A stretch of 64,000 nt of DNA from assembly GCF_006337125.1 (NCBI RefSeq), contig NZ_CP040887.1, forward strand, positions 2,542,001 through 2,606,000, read 5' to 3'. Origin of the DNA: Serinicoccus chungangensis (GTDB lineage Bacteria; Actinomycetota; Actinomycetes; Actinomycetales; Dermatophilaceae). Below, in pieces: positions 54,283 to 63,334 of the stretch. Under the pieces are notes generated by a model. The model was not told where the DNA came from. It saw only the letters and a program-made list of their open reading frames with translations, and searched no databases. Numbering within the stretch: position 1 is the first letter of the stretch; each line of letters begins with the position of its first letter. The translations under genes were made by a program, and so were the position numbers.

Positions 54283-55782
54283 ATGGCCTCGAACTTCGAC
54301 ATCGAGCTGAAGGACGCCGTCGCGCCGCTGGTCCTGGCGATCGACGTCGGCTCCTCCGCCAGCAGGGGCATGGTCTACGACGCCCACGGGCGTCCGGTGG
54401 GCAAGCGGGCCAAGGTCTCGCACGCCTTCACCACGGCCGCGGACGGCACCTCGGAGATCGACCCCGACCAGCTGGTGGACGAGGTCCGCACCATCATCGG
54501 CGAGCTGCTCGGCGCCCTCGACGGGCACGAGGTCGCCGGTGTCGCCCTCGACACCTTCGCCTCCTCGCTGGTCGTCGTCGACGCGGACGGGGCGCCGCTC
54601 ACCCCCTGCTTCACCTACGCCGACGGGCGGTGCTCCGCCCAGGTGCAGGAGCTGCGCGAGGAGCTCTCGGAGGAGAACCTCCAGCAGCGCACCGGCACCC
54701 GGGTGCACTCCAGCTACTGGCCGGCCCGGCTGCGCTGGCTCGCCGCCGAGCGGCCCAAGGTGATGAAGAAGGCGGCCACCTTCCTCTCCCTCGGCGACTA
54801 CCTCCTGATGGGCCTCATCGGCACCGTCGCCACCGGCACCTCGACGGCGTCGTGGACCGGTCTCGTGGACCGGCACACCGCGCAGTGGTACCCCGAGCTG
54901 GTCGAGATCTGCGGCATCGACGCCGACCGCCTGCCGCCCATCCACCACCTCGACGAGCCGGTCGAGGTGGCCGACACCCACGTCGACCGGATCGCCGCCG
55001 ACTGGCCCGGTCTGGTGGGTGCCCGCTGGTACGCCCCGATCACCGACGGCCTCGCGGCCAACGTCGGCCTCGGCGCGCACGACGAGACCGCCATCGCCGC
55101 CTCCTGCGCCACCTCGGGGGCGCTGCGGGTGCTGGTGCGGGAGATGCCGGAGACGCTGCCGCCCGGGCTGTGGTGCTACCGCGTCTCGCACGACCGGTCC
55201 CTCCTCGGCGGCGCGCTCAACGACGTGGGTCGCGCGCTCGCCTGGGCGGACGTCACCCTGGCCGTCGACCAGGTCGGTCCCGAGGCGCTCTCCGCGGCGC
55301 TCACCGCCGAGCCGCACCCCACGACGCCGATCGTCCTGCCCTTCTTCACCGGCGAGCGCAGCACCGGGTGGGCCTCGGACGCCCGCGCCGTCCTGGCCGG
55401 GGTGACGGCGGCCTCCGCACCGGCGGAGGTCTACCGCGGGGTGGTCGAGGGGATCGCCCTGTCCTACGCGCGGATCGCCAGCCAGCTGCGGGAGGTCGCC
55501 CCCCAGCCGGAGAAGCTCTACGCCGGCGGCTCGGTCGCCTCGGACCGCCCCGAGCTCATGCAGATCATGGCCGACGCGATGCGCACCCCGGTGACCCCGG
55601 TGACGATCAAGCGCTCGACCCTGCACGGCACGGCGCTGCTCGCGCTGGAGAGCCTGGCACCGGACGTGCGGAGGGCCCGGCCGGTCCGCGGTGCGACCCT
55701 CTCCCCCGACTACCAGCGTCGGCCGTACTACACCGACCGGTTCCGCCGGTTCCAGCAGGTCTACGAGGCCCTCTTTGACTGA
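54283..55782 (+). CDS. FGGY-family carbohydrate kinase
   Basis: 499-residue sugar kinase with the two actin-like domains of the FGGY family. N-terminal phosphate loop: LAIDVGSSASRGMVYDAHGR; domain 2: CATSGALRVLVREMP, and AGGSVASDRPELMQIMADAM, the FGGY signature 2 region. It resembles gluconokinase/xylulokinase-like members, but substrate residues cannot be assigned by eye. The 3' end overlaps the next gene by 8 bases. No sugar transporter or sugar pathway gene is adjacent, so the substrate stays open. Confidence 0.85.
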   Translation: MASNFDIELKDAVAPLVLAIDVGSSASRGMVYDAHGRPVGKRAKVSHAFTTAADGTSEIDPDQLVDEVRTIIGELLGALDGHEVAGVALDTFASSLVVVDADGAPLTPCFTYADGRCSAQVQELREELSEENLQQRTGTRVHSSYWPARLRWLAAERPKVMKKAATFLSLGDYLLMGLIGTVATGTSTASWTGLVDRHTAQWYPELVEICGIDADRLPPIHHLDEPVEVADTHVDRIAADWPGLVGARWYAPITDGLAANVGLGAHDETAIAASCATSGALRVLVREMPETLPPGLWCYRVSHDRSLLGGALNDVGRALAWADVTLAVDQVGPEALSAALTAEPHPTTPIVLPFFTGERSTGWASDARAVLAGVTAASAPAEVYRGVVEGIALSYARIASQLREVAPQPEKLYAGGSVASDRPELMQIMADAMRTPVTPVTIKRSTLHGTALLALESLAPDVRRARPVRGATLSPDYQRRPYYTDRFRRFQQVYEALFD

Positions 55783-58032
55783 GCCGCCCGCCCGTTCGCT
55801 CGCCGACGACCTGCGGGGCCGGACCGACGACGAGCTCACCCGGCTGCTGCAGGCCCGGCCCGACCTGGCGCGACCCGCCCCGGCCGACGTGACCGCCCTC
55901 ACCGGGCGCGCCACCACCCGCGCCAGCGTGCAGCGGGCGCTGGAGGGCCTCGACCTCGCGCACCTGCAGGCGCTGGAGGCCATGATCGTGGCGTCGCCGG
56001 CCTCGGTCGACGCCGTCGCGGCGCTGCTCGGCGCGCACGAGGCGCGGGCGACCGAGCTCGTCGACGACCTGCACGCGCTGGCCCTGTGCTGGCGCTCCCC
56101 GGAGGGTATGCGGCCCGCCCGGGCCGTGGCGGACGTCGTCGGCGTCCCCGGTGGGCTGGGTCCGGCAGGGGCCGGGGTGCCCGCGGGTGCGTCGCTGGAG
56201 GCCGCGCTCGCCGGGCTGCAGCCGCGCCACCGCAGCCTGCTCGAGGCGCTGACCTGGGGCCCGGCCCGCGGGGCGGTGGCGGCGGTGCCCGAGGAGGGTG
56301 ACGCCTCGCCGGTGTCGCTGGCCGCGCAGGAGCTGGTCGAGGCGGGGCTGCTGCAGCGCGAGGACGAGGGCCACGTCCTGCTCCCCCGCAGGTGGCGCTC
56401 GCCCTGCGGGGCGGCCGGCTGCACCGCCACCCGGCCGTCGAGGCGCCGGCCGTGGAGCACACCACGGTGGACCAGGACGTCGTGGACGCCGCGGCGGGTG
56501 GCCGCGCCGCCGAGCTCGTCGTGCTCGTCACCGAGGTGGTCGAGGAGTGGGGGGCCCGCCCGCCGCGGGTGCTGCGCTCGGGCGGTCTGGCGGTGCGCGA
56601 CCTCGGCCGGCTGTCCGCCCACCTGGAGACCGGCACCGAGGAGGTCGCCTGGCTGCTGGAGACGGTGCACGCCGCCGGCCTGGTCGCGGTCGACGACGGG
56701 CGGCGGCAGGCCGGTGGCGAGGAGTCTTCCGTGTGGGCGCCGACGGCGCTGGCCGACGCCTGGCTGGAGGAGCCCGCCGGCGCGCGCTGGGCCACGCTCG
56801 CGCAGGCCTGGTGGACCACCTCGGCGGCGCCCGGGCTCGTCGGGACCACCGACGGCGGACGCGTCAACGTGCTGTCGACCGCGACGTCATACCCCCTGGC
56901 GCGGCAACGCCGGCACGACACCCTGCGCGCCCTCGCGAGTCTGCCGCCGGGCGCGGTCGGCGCGCCGGAGCCGCTGGCCGAGCTGCTGCGCTGGCGGCAC
57001 CCGCTGCGCTCGGCGCGGTCCACCGGCGACCACGGGGTCGGCCCGGGCACGGCGCTGCGCGAGGCCGAGTGGGCGGGCCTGACCGGTCGCGGTGCCCTGT
57101 CGACCCCGGGACGCGCCGTCGTGGCCGGTGACCCCGCGGCCGACCTCATGGAGCCCCTGGTGCCCCCGGCGGTGGACCACGTGCTGCTGCAGGCCGACCT
57201 CACCGCCATCGCGCCCGGCCGTCTCGACGGCCCCGCCCGCACCCTGCTGCGCCTCGTGAGCGACGTCGAGTCCCGCGGGGGCGCGACGGTGCACCGCTTC
57301 GGCGAGCAGAGCGTGCGCCGCGCCCTCGACCTCGGCTGGACGGCGGACCGGGTGCTCGAGGAGCTGGCCGCCGTGTCGCGGACCGGGGTCCCGCAGCCGC
57401 TGGACTACCTCGTGCGCGACGTCGCCCGCCGCCACGGCGTGGCCCGGGTCGGGGCGTGCGCGGCCTACCTGCGCTGCGACGACGCCGCCCTCCTGGACCG
57501 CATCGAGCACGACCGCGCCCTGGGGATGCTGCAGTGGCGGCGGGTCGCCCCGACCGTGCTCGTCTCACCCGTCCCGGCCCCGACGGTGATGGACCTGCTG
57601 CGCGAGGAGCAGTACGGCCCGGTCGCGGACGGCGCCGACGCCGGCCTCGCGCTCGCGGTGCAGCGCCACCGGGCCCCCCGCACCACCACGCCGGCCGTGC
57701 GGGTGAGCGGGGTCGACGAGACCGTCGCCCGGCAGGTCGTCGGGGTGGTGCGCCGCGGCGACGCGTCCGCCGCAGCCGCCGGCGGCGGTGACGGCGACGC
57801 GGGGACGGACGCCAGCACGGACCCGGTCGTCGTGAGCGCGACGGTGCGGGAGGCCGCGGTGGACGGCCAGGCCCTGTGGATCGGGTATGCCGACGACGCC
57901 GGCGGCGTCGCCACCCACCTGGTGCGACCGCTGGCGGTCGAGGGCGGCCGGCTGCGCGCGAGCGTGGGCGACGCCGACGTCACCCGCACCTTCCTGCTGC
58001 ACCGGATCACGAGGGTGAGCCCGGCGCAGTGA
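55775..58032 (+). pseudogene. Helicase-associated (XPB/Ssl2-like C-terminal) domain gene with a frameshift
   Basis: One conserved actinobacterial protein, about 750 residues, is split over two frames. Frame 1 runs from TTG 55775 (LADDLRGRTDDELTRLLQAR, helix-rich N-terminus) to ...EGHVLLPR at 56389. The continuation ALALRGGRLHRHPAVE lies in the frame starting at 56392. Adding one G between 56389 and 56390 restores LLPREVALALRGG, the expected join. Frame 1 otherwise continues with meaningless sequence to 57082. The second part keeps the PF13625-like region (VLLQADLTAIAPGRLDGPA, PLDYLVRDVARRHG). Either a real mutation or a one-base sequencing error; the intact remainder and GTGA coupling to the next gene favour error or a very recent event. 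Confidence 0.8.
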
Positions 58033-60170
58033 GCCCGAGCCGCACCGACACCCGCACGGACCGCCGTGGCGAGGCCGCTCCCCCGAGCCCGTCGCGGGAG
58101 GCGACGTCTCCGGGCGAGGGCAGCGGCGCCACCGCGCACCCCTCGCTGACCGCCCGCTACCGCCGCGAGCTGCACGGCCTGCGCGGGCTGGCGATCGCCC
58201 TGGTCGTCGTCTTCCACGTCTTCGGCGACGGCCGCGTGTCCGGCGGCATCGACGTCTTCCTCGCGATCTCCGGCTTCCTCTTCACCGGCATGCTCGCGCG
58301 CGAGGCGGTGCGCACCGGCGGCCGGGTGGACCTCGGGCGCTACCTGGGGCGGATCCTGCGTCGCCTGCTCCCCACGGCCGTGCTCGTGCTGGCCGCGACC
58401 TGGCTGGCCGGCCGGCTGCTCCTGCCGGAGACCCGCTGGGTGCAGCTGGGACGCGAGGTCCGGGCGAGCCTGACCTACGTCGAGAACTGGGAGCTCATCG
58501 CCTCCCAGCTGGGCTACGGCGCGGCGGGCGCCTCGACCAGCCCGCTGCAGCACTTCTGGTCGATGTCGGTCCAGGGGCAGTTCTACCTCCTGTGGCCGGT
58601 GGTCGTGGTGCTGGGCGTCCTCCTGGCGCGGGGGCTGCGGGTCGGGCCGCGAGCGGTGCTGCTGGCCGTCGTCGGCGCGGTGGGCGTCGGGTCGTTCGGG
58701 TATGCCGCGTGGCTGCACCACGCTGACCAGCAGGTGGCCTACCTGCACACCGGCGCCCGCCTGTGGGAGCCGGCGCTGGGCGGGGTGGTGGCGCTGCTGG
58801 CGCTCGACGCCCGGTTGCCGCGCGCCCTGCGGCTGCTGCTGGGGTGGGCCGGGGTCGGCCTGGTCGCCAGCTCGGGACTGGTCCTCGACGGCGGGGCGCT
58901 CTTCCCGGGCCCGGCGGCCCTGTGGCCGGTGGGAGGCTTCGCGCTGGTCATGGCGGCGGGGACGACGGGCAGCCGGTGGGGAGCCGACCGCTGGCTGTCC
59001 GGGCGGCTGCTGGGCTGGGTGGGCGACATCGCCTACCCGCTCTTCCTGTGGCACTGGCCGGTCGTCGTCTACACCCTCGTGGTGACCGGGAAGGAGCGTC
59101 TCGACCTCGCCGACGGAGCGCTGGTCATCGCCGCGTCGCTGCTGCTGGCGCAGCTGACGCACACCCTCGTGGAGGGCCCGGTCACCGCCTCGCCGATGCG
59201 CCGGCCGTGGCTCGTCGTCGGGGTCGGCGCCCTGGTCGTGGCCGTGGGGGCGGGTCTGGTCGGCGGCTGGACGGCCACCCTGGTGCGCGAGCGGGAGGTG
59301 GCGCTGGCGCAGGCGGCGCAGGACTCGCCCGACCACCCCGGGGCGGCCGCCCTCCACGAGCCCGGCTTCGGCAACACCGGCGCCACCCCGGTCCCGGCGC
59401 TCGCCGCGGCGCCGCAGGACAACGCCGACGTCTACGGCCAGGGGTGCATCCAGGGCCACGAGGACACGGCGGCCGCGTCGGAGGTGCTGGTGTGCCCCGG
59501 CACCGACCCGGGCGCCGAGCACACGGTGGTGGTGACCGGCGGCTCGCACGTCGTCCAGTTCGTGCCCGCCCTGGAGGTGGCGGCCGAGCAGCAGGGGTGG
59601 AACCTCGTCGTGGTGAGCCGCTCCGGCTGCCACCTCACGACCAACACCGGCGGCTACCCGGAGCGCACCGACGCCGTCCCGACGGACAGCTGCGTCGCCT
59701 GGAACACCGGCTTCCTGGAGACCGTCGAGGAGCTCGACCCGGACGCGGTCGTGACCCTCGGGACGACCACCCAGCCCGGGTCCGAGCAGGTGTCGCGCGG
59801 CTTCGTCGAGGTGTGGCGCGAGCTCGGCCGGCGCGGGATCGACGTCATCGGGCTGCGCGACACGGCGCGGATGCCGCAGGACGTCCCCGACTGCCTCGCC
59901 GAGCACCCGGACGAGCCGCAGGCCTGCGCCATGCCGCGCGACCCGGCATACCGTGACACCGCGCCCTACCTCGGTCGGGACGACCTGCCGGCCAACATCT
60001 CCTTCGTCGACGTGGTGGACCAGATCTGCACGGAGCGGACGTGCCCGGCGGTCGCGGGCGACGTCGTGGTCTACAGCGACCACAGCCACGTCACCGCGAC
60101 CTACATGCGCACCCTCGCCCCGGCCCTGGACGCGCGGCTGCGCGAGGCGGCACCCCGGCTCTACCGCTGA
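58029..60170 (+). CDS. Acyltransferase-3 / SGNH fusion (cell-surface O-acetyltransferase)
   Basis: 713-residue OafA-like protein. A membrane acyltransferase-3 domain (about 45-385; RYRRELHGLRGLAIALVVVF with the active-site His in VFHVFG, GGIDVFLAISGFLFTG) is followed by an external SGNH domain (about 480-710). The nucleophile motif reads TGGSHVVQF, with glycine where GDSH is usual; the Asp/His pair is in YSDHSHVT. Such enzymes move acetyl groups onto cell-wall glycans or antibiotics. GTG start overlaps the frameshifted gene's stop (GTGA). Confidence 0.9.
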   Translation: MSPSRTDTRTDRRGEAAPPSPSREATSPGEGSGATAHPSLTARYRRELHGLRGLAIALVVVFHVFGDGRVSGGIDVFLAISGFLFTGMLAREAVRTGGRVDLGRYLGRILRRLLPTAVLVLAATWLAGRLLLPETRWVQLGREVRASLTYVENWELIASQLGYGAAGASTSPLQHFWSMSVQGQFYLLWPVVVVLGVLLARGLRVGPRAVLLAVVGAVGVGSFGYAAWLHHADQQVAYLHTGARLWEPALGGVVALLALDARLPRALRLLLGWAGVGLVASSGLVLDGGALFPGPAALWPVGGFALVMAAGTTGSRWGADRWLSGRLLGWVGDIAYPLFLWHWPVVVYTLVVTGKERLDLADGALVIAASLLLAQLTHTLVEGPVTASPMRRPWLVVGVGALVVAVGAGLVGGWTATLVREREVALAQAAQDSPDHPGAAALHEPGFGNTGATPVPALAAAPQDNADVYGQGCIQGHEDTAAASEVLVCPGTDPGAEHTVVVTGGSHVVQFVPALEVAAEQQGWNLVVVSRSGCHLTTNTGGYPERTDAVPTDSCVAWNTGFLETVEELDPDAVVTLGTTTQPGSEQVSRGFVEVWRELGRRGIDVIGLRDTARMPQDVPDCLAEHPDEPQACAMPRDPAYRDTAPYLGRDDLPANISFVDVVDQICTERTCPAVAGDVVVYSDHSHVTATYMRTLAPALDARLREAAPRLYR

Positions 60171-60187
60171 GCCGGGCGCGGCCCGGC
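60171..60187. terminator. Hairpin between the acyltransferase gene and the M13 peptidase gene
   Basis: GCCGGGC (60171-60177), loop GCG, GCCCGGC (60181-60187): perfect 7-bp stem directly after the TGA stop, serving convergent genes (stop at 60201 on the other strand). Confidence 0.65.
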
Positions 60188-60200
60188 ACCCGGAGGGCGG

Positions 60201-62183
60201 CTAGAAGATCCGCACCCGGTCCTCGGGGGCCAGCCAGAGCGCGTCGCCCTCCTGGGTCCCGAAGGCCGCGTGGAAGGCGTCGACGTTGCGCACGGTGTTG
60301 GCCCGCAGGTCGGCCGGGGCGTGCGGGTCGATGGAGAGCAGCCGCCGGGCCTCCTCCTCCCGGGCGACCGTCCGCCACACCGAGCCCCACCCGAGGAAGA
60401 AGCGCTGGTCGCCGGTCCAGCCGTCCAGCTCGGGGGCCGAGCCCTCGGTGGCGATGGTGTAGGCCAGGTGCGCCAGCTCGAGCCCGCACAGGTCGCCGAT
60501 GTTCTCGCCGACCGTGAGACCGCCGTTGACCGTCGCGGTCCCGCCCGGGAGGTCCCGCGGGGAGAGGGTGTCGAACTGCTCGACGAGCTGCTGGCTGCGG
60601 GCGTCGAAGGCCTCGCGGTCGGCCTCGGTCCACCAGTCGGTGAGCGAGCCGTCCCCGGCATACCTGCTGCCCTGGTCGTCGAAGCCGTGACCGATCTCGT
60701 GGGCGATGACCGCCCCGATGCCGCCGTAGTTGGCGGCGTCGTCGGCGTCGACGTCGAAGAACGGCGGCTGCAGGATGGCGGCGGGGAAGACGATCTCGTT
60801 GAGCATCGGGTGGTAGTAGGCGTTGACGGTCTGCGGCGTCATGAGCCACTCGTCGTGGTCGATCGGCCCGCCGACCTTGGCCAGCTCGCGGTCGGTCTCG
60901 AAGGCGGCGCCCCGGCGGACGTTGCCGACGAGGTCGCCGGGGTCCAGCGCGTAGGCCGTGTAGTCGCGGAAGGTGTCCGGGTGGCCGATCTTGGGGCGGA
61001 AGCTCGCGAGCTTCTCCACGGCGCGCTCCCGGGTCTGCGGGCCCATCCACTCCAGCTCGCCGATGCGGCGGCGGAAGGCCTCGGTGACGTGGGCGACGAG
61101 CTCGGTCATGCGCTCGCGGGCGGCCGGGGGGAAGTGCGCCTCGACGTAGAGCTGCCCGGCGGCCTCGCCCAGCAGCGCCTCGACGATGCCCACGCCGCGC
61201 TTCCACCGCTCCTTGTTGGCGGGGGTGCCGGACAGGGCCCGGCCGTGGAAGTCGAAGTGCGCCGCGACGAGGTCGTCGGTGAGGTAGGGGGCGAGCGCGT
61301 CGAGCAGCCGGACCACGAGCCAGGCCTGCCAGTCGGCGAGCGGCACCTGCGTCAGCGTCTCCCCCAGCGCGGCGAGCACGTCGGGCTGGCGGGCGACGAC
61401 GGCGTCCAGCGCACCCGCGGGGGCGCCCAGGCCGTCGGCGAAGGCGTCCCAGTCCATCCCGGGGGTGCGCTCGGCGAGCTCGCCGCGGGTGAGCCGGGTG
61501 TAGCTCTTCACCGCGTCACGGGCGGCGACCCGGTCCCAGTGGGCGGCGGCCAGCCGCTCCTCCAGGGCGTAGACGCGGTCGACGGCGTCGCCGCCGAGGA
61601 TCTCCTCCAGGCCCGTCCCGGCCAGCGCGGGAGCGGCGAGCTCCAGGAGCCGGGCGAGGTAGGTGCGGTAGGCCTCGCGCACCGACGCGTGCTCCTCCGC
61701 GGTGTAGTACGCCTCGTCGGGCAGACCGATCCCGCCCTGGTGGAGGTAGGCGATGTAGCTCTCCGGGTCCCCCGCGTCGGCGGTCACCCAGAGGTGCGTG
61801 AGGCCGTCGACGCCCTCGCGCTGCAGCTGCGCGGACAGCCGGACGAAGGCGCTGACGTCCTCGACCTGCGCGATCCGCTGCAGCGGGTCGGTCAGGGGGG
61901 TCAGGCCGACGCGCTCGACCTGGTCGGTGTCCATGAAGCTCGCGTAGAGCGCCCCCACCTTGCCCGCCGGGGTGTCCAGCTCGGGCTGCGCCTGGGCCGC
62001 CTGCTCGATGAGCTCGCGCACGGACGTCTCGGCGTTCTCCCGCAGCAGGTCGAACGCGCCGTAGCGCGAGCGGTCCTCCGGGATCGTCGCCGACGCGAGC
62101 CAGCCCCCGTTGACGTGGCCGAACAGATCGTCCTGGGGGCGGACGTCGGCGTTCATCCCTGCGCGGTCGATGCCTGACTTCAT
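60201..62183 (-). CDS. M13-family zinc metallopeptidase
   Basis: 660-residue neprilysin/PepO-type peptidase. The zinc site is complete: HEIGHGFDDQG and the downstream GENIGDLCGL (third ligand E, plus D); VNAYYHPMLNEIVFPAAILQ supplies the substrate-binding NAYY-type motif. There is no signal peptide or membrane anchor, so it is cytosolic, as are most bacterial M13 enzymes. It should cut peptides smaller than about 40 residues. TACCGT ends 6 bases before the ATG, a leaderless promoter. Confidence 0.94.
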   Translation of the reverse strand: MKSGIDRAGMNADVRPQDDLFGHVNGGWLASATIPEDRSRYGAFDLLRENAETSVRELIEQAAQAQPELDTPAGKVGALYASFMDTDQVERVGLTPLTDPLQRIAQVEDVSAFVRLSAQLQREGVDGLTHLWVTADAGDPESYIAYLHQGGIGLPDEAYYTAEEHASVREAYRTYLARLLELAAPALAGTGLEEILGGDAVDRVYALEERLAAAHWDRVAARDAVKSYTRLTRGELAERTPGMDWDAFADGLGAPAGALDAVVARQPDVLAALGETLTQVPLADWQAWLVVRLLDALAPYLTDDLVAAHFDFHGRALSGTPANKERWKRGVGIVEALLGEAAGQLYVEAHFPPAARERMTELVAHVTEAFRRRIGELEWMGPQTRERAVEKLASFRPKIGHPDTFRDYTAYALDPGDLVGNVRRGAAFETDRELAKVGGPIDHDEWLMTPQTVNAYYHPMLNEIVFPAAILQPPFFDVDADDAANYGGIGAVIAHEIGHGFDDQGSRYAGDGSLTDWWTEADREAFDARSQQLVEQFDTLSPRDLPGGTATVNGGLTVGENIGDLCGLELAHLAYTIATEGSAPELDGWTGDQRFFLGWGSVWRTVAREEEARRLLSIDPHAPADLRANTVRNVDAFHAAFGTQEGDALWLAPEDRVRIF

Positions 62184-62189
62184 GGGGTC

Positions 62190-62195
62190 ACGGTA
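62190..62195 (-). promoter_or_regulatory. -10 box TACCGT of the M13 peptidase gene
   Basis: The minus strand reads TACCGT, six bases, then the ATG at 62183. Typical leaderless spacing. The rest of the gap to 62277 shows no gene. Confidence 0.5.
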
Positions 62196-62277
62196 TGCGG
62201 TACGTCCGCCGATGGCGCACCCACCAGGGTTACCGCCGCGTCACCAGCGCGTCGCACCAGGTCGGGTGGGCGGGGTG

Positions 62278-62354
62278 GCCGGCGACACGCCCGTCCCCGG
62301 CGGCTCAGGTGTTCACGTGCGCGGCTGAGCCGGTCGCGCCCGGGCGCGCCGCGG
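62278..62354. repeat. 77-bp direct repeat, copy 1 (terminator hairpin)
   Basis: Identical at 75 of 77 positions to 62680-62756; differences at 62282 and 62336. It contains the hairpin CGGCTCAG (62301-62308) / CTGAGCCG (62325-62332) with a 16-base loop. The stop codon of the small membrane-protein gene (62313) falls in the loop, and its last ~14 codons lie in the repeat. Confidence 0.85.
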
Positions 62355-62609
62355 GACCCACGGCCGCCACACCGCGAGCGCCATGACCGTCCAGAGGCAG
62401 GCCATGACGAGGTAGACACCGAGCAGGTCATCCCCCCACGCCCGTCCACGTGACCAGCCGAGGAGGACGGTGACCCAGGCGAGCACGGCGACGACCGGCG
62501 TGAGCCGACGCATGAGGCGCGGCACGACGTACGTCTCCCTCCCGGCCGCCTCCCGGCGCAGGTCCCCGGCCGATCCTGGGCGCCACCGCCCGTCCTCGCC
62601 CACCGGCAT
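62313..62609 (-). CDS. Small two-helix membrane protein
   Basis: 98-residue hypothetical protein. The N-terminus is polar ([20 protein letters not shown]), followed by two membrane helices at about 38-54 ([17 protein letters not shown]) and 64-86 ([20 protein letters not shown]) and a basic C-terminal tail encoded by the 77-bp repeat. ATG 62609 is preferred to GTG 62615: CATACT ends 7 bases upstream and GGTGGGT lies between. No function recognised. Flanked by both copies of the repeat, so it may have arrived or been duplicated with them. Confidence 0.6.
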   Translation of the reverse strand: MPVGEDGRWRPGSAGDLRREAAGRETYVVPRLMRRLTPVVAVLAWVTVLLGWSRGRAWGDDLLGVYLVMACLWTVMALAVWRPWVPRRARARPAQPRT

Positions 62610-62679
62610 ACCCACCAGTATGCCGCTCGGGTCATCTCCCCGCCTCTGCGTCGGCCCCGGCGCTCACGGGCGCGCTGCA

Positions 62680-62756
62680 GCCGACGACACGCCCGTCCCC
62701 GGCGGCTCAGGTGTTCACGTGCGCGGCTGAGCCGGTCCCGCCCGGGCGCGCCGCGG
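62680..62756. repeat. 77-bp direct repeat, copy 2 (terminator hairpin)
   Basis: Second copy, 402 bases from the first, just downstream of the Nudix gene stop (62777, minus strand). The hairpin arms are at 62703-62710 and 62727-62734. It probably terminates the Nudix transcript in the same way copy 1 ends that of the small membrane protein. The 20 bases between it and the Nudix stop hold one GGTATGCC word. Confidence 0.85.
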
Positions 62757-62776
62757 CACACCTCGCAGGTATGCCC

Positions 62777-63241
62777 TCAGAGCAGGTCGCCGAGCGCGTC
62801 CGGCACGAGGCGGGGCAGGTCGGTGCCGGTGGCCGGCCGCCACACCCCGAGGTCGGTGGGTGCGTCGAGCACCGGGTGCGGCCCGGGCCCGTGCATCGCG
62901 TCGTCGAGGAAGCGGGCCTCGTGCAGGACGACCCACTCGTGGCCCGGCCGGCCGTTGAAGACGAAGATGTTCTCCAGCACGGCGACCCGGTCGCCCACCT
63001 CGATCTCGGTGTCGAACTCCTCGCGGAACTCGCGGCGCAGCGCCTGCTGGGCGGTCTCGCCGAACTCGATGCCGCCCCCGGCCGGCCGGTGCAGGCTCTC
63101 ACCGCGCGCCGGGTCGAGGTACTCGGTGACGAAGACGGCCCCCGAGGAGGGGTGCCGGATGAGCGCGAGGGCGAGCACCCGGATGTGCGCCGGCGGGAGG
63201 TACTCGCTCGCGCTGGCCCCGCCCTCGGTCACGATGTCCAC
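62777..63241 (-). CDS. Nudix hydrolase
   Basis: 154-residue Nudix protein. The box G-x5-E-x7-REFREEF-x-TE-I is visible ([18 protein letters not shown], then REEFDTEI), with all metal-binding glutamates. [18 protein letters not shown] is a typical downstream substrate loop. It hydrolyses nucleoside-diphosphate-linked or related compounds; the true substrate is unknown. GTG start 63241; TAGAGT (63248-63253) ends 6 bases before it. Confidence 0.9.
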   Translation of the reverse strand: MDIVTEGGASASEYLPPAHIRVLALALIRHPSSGAVFVTEYLDPARGESLHRPAGGGIEFGETAQQALRREFREEFDTEIEVGDRVAVLENIFVFNGRPGHEWVVLHEARFLDDAMHGPGPHPVLDAPTDLGVWRPATGTDLPRLVPDALGDLL

Positions 63242-63247
63242 CGGCCC

Positions 63248-63253
63248 ACTCTA
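63248..63253 (-). promoter_or_regulatory. -10 box TAGAGT of the Nudix gene
   Basis: Minus-strand TAGAGT, six bases, then GTG at 63241: leaderless geometry. The ABC gene promoter lies on the other strand in the same 93-base gap. Confidence 0.5.
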
Positions 63254-63321
63254 GGGCCGGCGGCCCCGCCGGCGCCGGGGACGGACCGTCCTGGACCTCC
63301 CGCGGGGCCCGGTTGCAGGAG

Positions 63322-63327
63322 TAGCGT
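63322..63327 (+). promoter_or_regulatory. -10 box TAGCGT of the ABC transporter gene
   Basis: TAGCGT ends 7 bases before the ATG at 63335. Leaderless geometry; no -35 recognised. Confidence 0.45.
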
Positions 63328-63334
63328 CCGGAGC

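Noticed and set aside
62715..62936. Small minus-strand open frame ending in the same residues as the small membrane protein
   Set aside because: The shared tail comes from the 77-bp repeat; the rest is the wrong frame of the Nudix gene.
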